From an uncultured Eisenbergiella sp. (lineage in GTDB: Bacteria > Bacillota > Clostridia > Lachnospirales > Lachnospiraceae): a stretch of DNA of 13,708 nucleotides. A program made the translations under genes and the position numbers. Below are positions 1-5,284 of this stretch, in pieces. The notes beneath the pieces are model-generated. The model was not told where the DNA came from and ran no database searches. It was given only the letters and a program-made list of their open reading frames with translations. The DNA is taken from positions 1 to 13,708 of the forward strand of contig CARDPF010000054.1 of the NCBI GenBank assembly GCA_948960675.1, given 5' to 3'. Position 1 is the stretch's first letter, and each line of letters begins with the position of its first letter.

Positions 1-1109
1 TCCTCCTTATAGTTGGAGTTGACGGAAACTGCATTCATGGAACCCTGAATGGTCTCGGTGGTGTAAATAGGGCCGAATACTTTATTCACGATATACTTAT
101 CAATACCCTGTCCTACCGCCCAGTTCACCGCTGCGCTCGGCCAGCCCTGTGCATTACCAAACATATGGCCCTTGCCGCTGTCGGTCAAAACGTTTGCGTC
201 CGGGTTGATGATGCCTGCCGCATACCAGCTGTGCAGAAGCTTTAAGTTTTCCTGGATATCTTCCTGCTCCAGCGTGCAGACCACTTTACGGGACTCGTCG
301 TCCAGCTTCACGCCGATAGCCTGAATGCCGCCTGCCAGTCCGTCATACGCGTTAAAGAAGCCGTTCCACAGGGAACCCTGATCCAGCTGGATGGGATAGA
401 AGGACTTGCCTTCCGCTTCCTTGATCTCACGCACAATAGGATCCAGCGCCTGCATGGAATCCACCTTGGTCATATCAATGTTATACTTCTGTACATACGT
501 ATCGTCGATATAGTAGAACTGTGTCAGGGACGAATCCTTATAAGTAGGAACCGCATATACCTTGCCCTTCACCTGCGTACCTGCCCAGAGTTCTTCCGGA
601 ATGAAGCTGTACAGTTCGGGGGTTACGCTCTGCACCATATCGGTGATATCCGCAAATGCACCCAGATTTACAAACTTGTTGTAATTGGTGTTGTTGGTGA
701 ACATCAGGTCAAAATACTCACCGGAATTGACAATGGTGTTCATCTTTGTGTCATAATCCGACCAGCCTGCAATCTTGACATCCAGCCTGACGCCGATCTT
801 TTCCTCGGCGTAATCACTGATCTGCGCAACACATTCGTCAAAATCGTCTGCGGGCGTGCCGCCTACCGTCCAGTAAATCAGGGTAGGCACTTCGCCGTTG
901 CCTTCCGCGGAAGCCTCTTCCTTGCTCTCTGCCTCTGCGGGAGCCGGCGTTTCTGCGTTATCTGCCTCGTTGTTTTCCTCGGAAGCCGCCGGAGCAGGCG
1001 CAGGCTCGTTTCCGGCGCCGGAATCATTGCCGCAGCCTGCCAGCATGCCGACAGTCATCACAGCGCTTAATCCCAGTGCCAGAAGTTTACTTACACTTTT
1101 CTTTTTCAT
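1..1109 (-). CDS. Extracellular solute-binding lipoprotein of an oligosaccharide ABC importer (C-terminus beyond window)
   Basis: Membrane-anchored sugar-binding component of the first importer; it should capture the ligand outside the cell and deliver it to the two permeases encoded just upstream. About 369 residues are visible. The N-terminus has Lys-rich residues 2-4, a hydrophobic stretch and the lipobox LAGC with the lipidated Cys at residue 26. A low-complexity Ala/Glu/Pro linker follows (about 27-70), then a typical binding-protein core starting near the sequence PTLIYWTVGG. The last visible part, with QGSMNAVSVNSN, resembles the start of the DUF3502 region found at the C-terminus of LplA/LipO-like binding proteins (family recall, not searched). 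Two ATG codons stand in tandem (1112 and 1109); AGGAGG at 1116-1121 lies 3 nt from the first and 6 nt from the second, so 1109 is preferred. It is third in its operon, behind a hairpin that may set its level apart from the permeases. The reading frame stays open to base 1. Substrate unknown. Confidence 0.93.
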   Translation of the reverse strand, partial: MKKKSVSKLLALGLSAVMTVGMLAGCGNDSGAGNEPAPAPAASEENNEADNAETPAPAEAESKEEASAEGNGEVPTLIYWTVGGTPADDFDECVAQISDYAEEKIGVRLDVKIAGWSDYDTKMNTIVNSGEYFDLMFTNNTNYNKFVNLGAFADITDMVQSVTPELYSFIPEELWAGTQVKGKVYAVPTYKDSSLTQFYYIDDTYVQKYNIDMTKVDSMQALDPIVREIKEAEGKSFYPIQLDQGSLWNGFFNAYDGLAGGIQAIGVKLDDESRKVVCTLEQEDIQENLKLLHSWYAAGIINPDANVLTDSGKGHMFGNAQGWPSAAVNWAVGQGIDKYIVNKVFGPIYTTETIQGSMNAVSVNSNYKE

Positions 1110-1132
1110 CATAATCCTCCTGTTTTCTTGAA

Positions 1133-1167
1133 TTTATATCATCCGGCCACAAGCCGGGGTGATATCA
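1133..1167 (-). promoter_or_regulatory. Intercistronic hairpin between permease and binding-protein genes
   Basis: The two arms (TTATATCATCCGGCC and GCCGGGGTGATATCAA on the plus strand) are near-complementary around a short ACAA-type loop. The hairpin starts at the permease stop codon (1165-1167) and ends before the ribosome site of the binding-protein gene. No run of T follows it on the minus strand, so it looks less like a terminator than an mRNA-stabilising or processing element. The role is inferred. Confidence 0.55.
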
Positions 1168-2112
1168 ACCTTTTACCGCACCCACCGTCAATCCGGAAAT
1201 AAAGTATTTCTGGAAATAAGGGTATGCGCATGCGATCGGCAGCACGATAATGACCACAATCGCCATGCGCGCGGCCTCCTGCGGCATCTTCGCCAGCATC
1301 TCCGCCGCCGTTACGCCTATGGTCGCCGCATTTTTAACCAACATCTGGATATTCGTCAAAATCTGGTTCAGCAGCGCCTGAAGGGACAACAATTTGGAAT
1401 CGTCTATATACAGCATGGACTGATACCAATCGTTCCAATATGCAAAGCAGAGGAACAGGCCGATGGTCGCAAGCACCGGAAGGGATATCGGAAGCACGAT
1501 CCTGCCGAATATCATCAGCTGGCTGGCCCCGTCCATCTTCGCAGATTCCACCAGGGATTCCGGTATGGTAGTCTTAAAGAACGTACGGCATATGGTTACG
1601 TTAAACGAAGACACCGCCAACGGTAAAATCAACGCCCATATGGAATTCTTCAATCCCAAAAACTGACTGACGATAAAGTATGTGGAAACCAAACCGCCGT
1701 TAAACACCATCGGAATAAACACAACCATGGTCAAAAAACCATTCAGCTTGTAACCGGGCCGGGAAAGCACATATCCCATCAGGGTCGTTAAGAGAACGCC
1801 GATCACGGTTCCCACGATGGTTACAAAGAGGGAGATCCCCAGCGCCCTCAAGATCATCTTCCCCTGGGAAAGCAGGAACGTATATCCTTCCAGCGAAGCA
1901 ATCTTAGGGATAAAACGGTATCCGTACTCCGTGATGGACTGTTCCGCAGAAAACGAAATTGCCACTACCAAAAGGACCGGAATGACACATGCCAGCGCCA
2001 TCAGTAAAAAAATCAGGTTGAGTATTACATTGGCGGGCTTTGATACCCTGTTAAAACGGTCAAACCCGTCAGGCTCATTTTTTCTCTTTCTCTGAATCGT
2101 TGTAGCTGCCAT
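1165..2112 (-). CDS. Carbohydrate ABC transporter permease, YtcP/LplC (MalG-like) type
   Basis: Inner-membrane permease forming half of the import channel, 315 residues, the usual length for this family. It has a charged cytoplasmic N-terminus (1-25) and about six hydrophobic segments, the first near 28-52. The EAA loop that docks the shared ATPase is at about 189-208 (ESAKMDGAS followed by GRIVLPISLP). The C-terminus SGLTVGAVKG is the characteristic ending of YtcP-like proteins. ATG at 2112 is preceded by AGGAGGGGAGC, a good ribosome site. The gene begins 11 nt after the LplB-like permease stops and is followed by the binding protein, so the three should be co-transcribed. The partner ATPase is not in the window. 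Direct family recognition is strong; substrate is unknown. Confidence 0.95.
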   Translation of the reverse strand: MAATTIQRKRKNEPDGFDRFNRVSKPANVILNLIFLLMALACVIPVLLVVAISFSAEQSITEYGYRFIPKIASLEGYTFLLSQGKMILRALGISLFVTIVGTVIGVLLTTLMGYVLSRPGYKLNGFLTMVVFIPMVFNGGLVSTYFIVSQFLGLKNSIWALILPLAVSSFNVTICRTFFKTTIPESLVESAKMDGASQLMIFGRIVLPISLPVLATIGLFLCFAYWNDWYQSMLYIDDSKLLSLQALLNQILTNIQMLVKNAATIGVTAAEMLAKMPQEAARMAIVVIIVLPIACAYPYFQKYFISGLTVGAVKG

Positions 2113-2123
2113 CTGCTCCCCTC

Positions 2124-3071
2124 CTAAATCATCGCGCTCTCGCGGTCAATCTTCCTCACAATTCCGTTTGCCGTCAGGATCGTAACACATCCCGCCACGG
2201 ACTGCACAAATGCCGCAGCCGCCGACATACCGGTGGTGGAGGTACGCAACTGCTTATATACGTATACGTCCAGCGTGTAAACCACATTGTACAGGGAGTT
2301 GGAATCCCTGGGCACCTGATAGAACAGACCAAAGTCGGAATAGAAAATACCGCCGACCTTCATGATAAACATCATAATGATAACGCTCTTCATCAAAGGA
2401 AGGGTAATATAACGGATCTGCTGCCAGATGGATGCGCCGTCGATGCCTGCCGCCTCGTAATAAGTTTTGTCGATTCCCGTGATCGTCGCCAGATATACGA
2501 CCATCCCGTAGCCGACACTCTTCCAAAGGTTCATGAACACCAAAAAAGGCGGCCACATCTCTTTCTTCATATACCATTGCTGCCGTTCATACCCCATGGC
2601 CTCCACCATGCCGTTGACCAGCCCCTTATCGTAGCTTAAAAATGCCCAAACCAGCGCGGTCACAACAACCCATGACAAAAAGTAAGGCATGAACATCGCC
2701 GTCTGATATACTTTCGCCATACGCTTGGAATGCAGCTGGCCGATTGCAATCGCCGCCGCCACCGGCACCACAATACCCAAAATAATAAATATAATATTAT
2801 ATCCCAGCGTATTGCGCAGAATAATCCAGATATCTTTGGAAGAAAAGAGGAATTTGAAATTAGAAAACCCAACCCATTTACTGGTGAAGAAGCTCTTTAA
2901 GAATCCCCCGTTAATCTTAAACTCCTTGAACGCAATCACGATACCGAACATCGGCATAAAAGAAAACAACAAATACCAAATTGTCGTCGGCAGCGCCAAC
3001 AACGTCAGTTCCGAATCGTCACGCCCCCAGCGCCGTTTTTTGATTTTCGTTTTCTGTTCTTGTTTTGCCAT
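2124..3071 (-). CDS. Carbohydrate ABC transporter permease, LplB/YteP (MalF-like) type
   Basis: First gene of the left importer operon and the second half of the channel; 315 residues from the chosen start. It has a basic N-terminus (KQEQKTKIKKRRWGR), then LALPTTIWYLLFSFMPMFGI as the first membrane span, the family-typical KWVGFSNFKFLF near 65-76, and an EAA loop at about 205-227 (YEAAGIDGAS, then YITLPLM). An upstream in-frame ATG at 3155 would give 343 residues, but that codon lies inside the promoter's -35 box and upstream of the predicted transcript start, so it is rejected. ATG at 3071 has GGGAGGGAG about 7 nt upstream. The next permease follows after 11 nt. It pairs with the YtcP-type permease downstream and probably with the binding protein at the left edge. 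Confidence 0.94.
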   Translation of the reverse strand: MAKQEQKTKIKKRRWGRDDSELTLLALPTTIWYLLFSFMPMFGIVIAFKEFKINGGFLKSFFTSKWVGFSNFKFLFSSKDIWIILRNTLGYNIIFIILGIVVPVAAAIAIGQLHSKRMAKVYQTAMFMPYFLSWVVVTALVWAFLSYDKGLVNGMVEAMGYERQQWYMKKEMWPPFLVFMNLWKSVGYGMVVYLATITGIDKTYYEAAGIDGASIWQQIRYITLPLMKSVIIMMFIMKVGGIFYSDFGLFYQVPRDSNSLYNVVYTLDVYVYKQLRTSTTGMSAAAAFVQSVAGCVTILTANGIVRKIDRESAMI

Positions 3072-3131
3072 CTGTCTCCCTCCCTGTTCGTCATAATGGC
3101 GAATCCCCAAGGCGATCCGCTGGATAGAACT

Positions 3132-3160
3132 ATTATAATATAGCATTTTCACCATTGCAA
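3132..3160 (-). promoter_or_regulatory. Sigma-70 type promoter of the left importer operon
   Basis: On the minus strand the -35 box TTGCAA (3160-3155) is followed by exactly 17 nt and a perfect -10 box TATAAT (3137-3132). Transcription would start near 3125, giving a leader of about 54 nt before ATG 3071. A second TATAAT at 3176-3171 has no matching -35 box at the right distance. Confidence 0.8.
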
Positions 3161-3208
3161 CCCCAAATTCATTATATAGCAGTACAAAAATATGAGTTTA
3201 TATATACA

Positions 3209-3235
3209 AAAGCGCACACTTTTTTTGTGCGCTTT
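3209..3235. repeat. Perfect 10-bp inverted repeat with T-rich loop
   Basis: The arms AAAGCGCACA (3209-3218) and TGTGCGCTTT (3226-3235) enclose the 7-nt loop CTTTTTT. It looks like a terminator stem, but the run of T is in the loop rather than after the stem, and no gene ends here in either direction. It lies just upstream of the leftward promoter, so a role as protein-binding site or insulator is as likely as transcription termination. Function unassigned. Confidence 0.6.
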
Positions 3236-3276
3236 CACTATTTTTCCGACATTTTTCCCTTGCACCTAACATTTTT
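3220..3276. promoter_or_regulatory. Phased T-tracts, likely intrinsically bent DNA
   Basis: Runs of T are centred near 3223, 3234, 3243, 3254 and 3274, that is, spaced by close to one or two turns of the helix. Such phasing is known to curve DNA and often occurs upstream of promoters. Here it sits between the two divergent promoters. Curvature itself is inferred. Confidence 0.4.
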
Positions 3277-3327
3277 ATACGGCGAACATGCATAAGATTT
3301 TCCGGAATACTTCTATGGTTTCTGCTA

Positions 3328-3356
3328 TAGACTGCCCTCCCTTTTTTTCCTATACT
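3328..3356 (+). promoter_or_regulatory. Candidate promoter of the sulfatase gene
   Basis: TAGACT (3328-3333, 4 of 6 matches to the -35 consensus) is separated by 17 nt from TATACT (3351-3356, 5 of 6 matches to the -10 consensus). It would give a leader of about 90 nt before ATG 3453. The weak -35 box suggests dependence on an activator, which would suit the AraC-type regulator encoded nearby; that link is inference. Confidence 0.4.
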
Positions 3357-3429
3357 GATAGTGGACGGCAAAACAGCCGCCTTCTTTCCGCAGCCAACAC
3401 CCCCGTTGCCTGCCGGAATGCCAAACACA

Positions 3430-3442
3430 CCTTACCGTAAGG
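3430..3442. repeat. Small palindrome overlapping the sulfatase ribosome site
   Basis: CCTTAC-C-GTAAGG is a perfect 6-bp inverted repeat with a one-base centre, and its right arm runs into the Shine-Dalgarno sequence AAGGAGG. It is too tight for an RNA hairpin with full pairing; it may be chance or a protein site that could block translation or transcription. Confidence 0.25.
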
Positions 3443-3452
3443 AGGTATTTTT

Positions 3453-4895
3453 ATGCCAAGGGACAATATTTTGCTGATCACAACGGACCAGCAGCGTTTC
3501 GATACCGTAAATGCCTGGGGAAACCAGAGCATTTTCACCCCGCACCTAAACTATATGGCAGCAATGGGAACCGGTTTTACGTCCTGCTATGCCGGCTGTC
3601 CCATCTGCGTTCCTTCCCGCACCACCATCATGACCGGGCGGGAGGGCTTTGAGAGCGGTGTGGTTTCCAATGCTTCCCACCGGGCTTTCATGGAAGCCTG
3701 TACCAAAGACCGCTCCACCCTGCCCGCCGTTTTGACCGATGCAGGCTACCAGACCTGCGCCAAAGGAAAAATGCATTTTGATCCCGCCCGGGCCAATTAC
3801 GGCTTTGAACACATGCGGCTGCCGCTGGACTATATGCGGGAATACGACAAAAAGCAGTCTTTTGCCCGTCCCAAAGTCCACGGCATCGGGGAATGCGAGA
3901 TGGAGCCCGTGCTTTCCACCGTGGAGGAAAAGGACAGTATCACGACCTGGATTGCGGACGAGGCCATTGACTTTCTGGAAACCCGGGACCAAAGCCGTCC
4001 TTTCTTTTTATGGACCAGCTTCACAAAACCCCACCCGCCCTTCGATCCCTGCCGTAATTTCTGGGAACTGTATGACAATATCCCGCTTCCCGCGCCGGTA
4101 ACGGGAGACTGGTCTGCAACCGTAGACCAGACCCCTCAGGGCTTTTTGGCAGGCGCATATGAAAACACCAACATGCACCTGCTGGGAACTGCGCAAAAGC
4201 AGGCCAGCCGCCGGGCTTATTATGCCTGCATCACGCAGGTGGATTACCAGCTGGGCCGTATTTTCGGCGCACTGCGGGAAAACGACCTGTTTCAAAATAC
4301 CTGGGTCATTTTCACATCCGACCATGGGGAAATGCTGGGCGACCACCACATGTCCCAGAAAAACCTCTTTTTTGAGGGAAGCGCCCATGTGCCCCTGCTG
4401 ATCATGCCTCCGCAGGGCCGCGACATCCCGCACAACCTGTGCACGGACCTGCCCGTCACCCTGGCCGATCTCTACCCCACCATTCTGGCCATGGCAGGCC
4501 TTTCCTCCCCCGTGCAGGTGTCGGGAAAAAGCCTGCTTGCCCCCGATGCCCTGCCCAAGGACCGGATCTTTTACGGCAACAGCTTAAACAAAAACTTCTG
4601 TGTCATGGAAAACAAAATCAAACTCGTCTACTCTGCCACAGGCAGCCACAGCCTATTGTTTGATTTAAAAAAGGATCCCATGGAGCAGCATGACCTGTCC
4701 AAGGATCCCTCTTACGCCCACACCTTTGACCGGCTTTGGCGTCTTCTGCTGGAGCACACCGGCCAGTATACGCCAGAGGCCCTCACAAACCAGGGCGAAT
4801 TTATCACCTATGACGCCCCCCGCTGCCCCGGCGACATGCCCGGCAGATGGTTCGGCTTCCACTACCACGACTACAGCGTGGACACCTTCCACTAA
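3453..4895 (+). CDS. Cytoplasmic type I (S1-class) sulfatase, Cys-type
   Basis: Formylglycine-dependent sulfatase that should hydrolyse sulfate esters, here probably on imported sugars. It has 480 residues in the alkaline-phosphatase fold. Metal-binding region 1 is LLITTDQQR with Asp12. The maturation motif is CVPSR with Cys52 as the residue converted to formylglycine, followed by TTIMTGR. The second metal site is TSDHGEMLGDH with Asp290 and His291, then Lys303 and FFEGSAHVPLL with His312. The C-terminal part carries the usual smaller subdomain (LFDLKKDPMEQHDL). No signal peptide is visible: the N-terminus goes straight into the first core strand, so it should stay in the cytoplasm. AAGGAGG lies 7 nt before the ATG. 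It is a single-gene unit read toward the long palindrome, convergent with the propeller gene. The maturase (anSME) is not in the window. Substrate cannot be read; related subfamilies include phosphonate monoester hydrolases, but CxPSR and the context favour a sulfatase. Confidence 0.93.
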   Translation: MPRDNILLITTDQQRFDTVNAWGNQSIFTPHLNYMAAMGTGFTSCYAGCPICVPSRTTIMTGREGFESGVVSNASHRAFMEACTKDRSTLPAVLTDAGYQTCAKGKMHFDPARANYGFEHMRLPLDYMREYDKKQSFARPKVHGIGECEMEPVLSTVEEKDSITTWIADEAIDFLETRDQSRPFFLWTSFTKPHPPFDPCRNFWELYDNIPLPAPVTGDWSATVDQTPQGFLAGAYENTNMHLLGTAQKQASRRAYYACITQVDYQLGRIFGALRENDLFQNTWVIFTSDHGEMLGDHHMSQKNLFFEGSAHVPLLIMPPQGRDIPHNLCTDLPVTLADLYPTILAMAGLSSPVQVSGKSLLAPDALPKDRIFYGNSLNKNFCVMENKIKLVYSATGSHSLLFDLKKDPMEQHDLSKDPSYAHTFDRLWRLLLEHTGQYTPEALTNQGEFITYDAPRCPGDMPGRWFGFHYHDYSVDTFH

Positions 4896-4953
4896 ATGCC
4901 TGTACAGGACGCCCAGTAGGGAGGACCGTGACAGGACGGGACGGCGCTTTTGT

Positions 4954-5235
4954 GGGGAGAAGCCTGCGGCGGGCGGGCATTCCTGCCGGGCGGACGCTTC
5001 CCCGGCATAGGGACAGGGCACATGCTTACATGCAAACCCCGGAATTTTCCAAAATGCCGAACCATTCCTGCCCAAAAACGCGGACTGTCTGAGCGCAGCG
5101 AGTTTCCGCGTTTTTTGGGCAGGAATGGTTGGGTATTTTGGAAAAAATTCCGGGGTTTGCATGTTGACATGTGCCTGCCCTGTGCTGGGGAAGCGTCCGC
5201 CCTGCAGGGATGCCCGCCCGCCGCAGGCTTTCCCC
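4954..5235. repeat. Long imperfect palindrome, two arms of about 134 nt with a 14-nt loop
   Basis: The left arm (4954-5086) and right arm (5101-5235) are reverse complements at roughly nine positions in ten, with loop GTCTGAGCGCAGCG (5087-5100). Perfectly paired blocks include 4960-4980 with 5210-5230, 4988-5003 with 5187-5202, and 5060-5078 with 5112-5130. Substitutions between the arms fall at 4981, 4987, 5004, 5008, 5025-5027, 5056 and 5059, plus a few one- or two-base bulges. It could be a fold-back or MITE-like element, a REP-like intergenic repeat, or the scar of strand-switching replication. There are no obvious target-site duplications and no transposase. Its place between convergent genes fits a bidirectional transcription barrier. 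Confidence 0.9.
5074..5116. terminator. Bidirectional intrinsic terminator at the palindrome core
   Basis: The stem CGCGGA (5079-5084) pairs with TCCGCG (5105-5110). On the plus strand it is followed by six T (5111-5116); on the minus strand the stem is followed by five T (from 5078-5074). It can therefore end the sulfatase transcript and the long minus-strand operon alike. The remaining arms extend the stem further outward. Confidence 0.75.
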
Positions 5236-5284
5236 CGTCAGGGCCCTTCGCCCCCAACGCCGTCCAATGGCTGTGGCTTGCCCG

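Larger units (their letters stand above)
3072..3452. other. Divergent intergenic region between the left importer operon and the sulfatase gene
   Basis: This stretch of 381 bases contains no convincing gene; a 76-codon minus-strand reading frame here has no ribosome site worth the name and crosses the hairpin. It holds a strong leftward promoter, a 10-bp hairpin with a T-rich loop, a series of T-tracts spaced about one helical turn apart, a weaker candidate rightward promoter, and a small palindrome touching the sulfatase ribosome site. It is the natural place for binding of a shared regulator, but no operator can be named from the sequence alone. Confidence 0.75.
4896..5284. other. Convergent intergenic region dominated by a long palindrome
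   Basis: These 389 bases lie between the two convergent enzyme genes. Positions 4954-5235 are one imperfect inverted repeat; the flanks (4896-4953 and 5236-5284) show nothing recognisable. Reading frames here on both strands are by-products of the G+C-rich repeat arms and mirror each other in translation, so no gene is called. Confidence 0.8.

Noticed and set aside
3072..3155. Longer start (ATG 3155) for the left LplB-type permease
   Set aside because: The codon overlaps the -35 box and lies upstream of the predicted transcript start, the extra residues do not resemble the family, and ATG 3071 has a good ribosome site.
3198..3428. 76-codon minus-strand frame in the divergent region
   Set aside because: No ribosome site, crosses the hairpin and T-tracts, and no recognisable protein features.
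4954..5235. Palindrome as an insertion sequence or CRISPR-like array
   Set aside because: There is no transposase frame, no multiple short repeats with unique spacers, and no clear target duplication at the edges.
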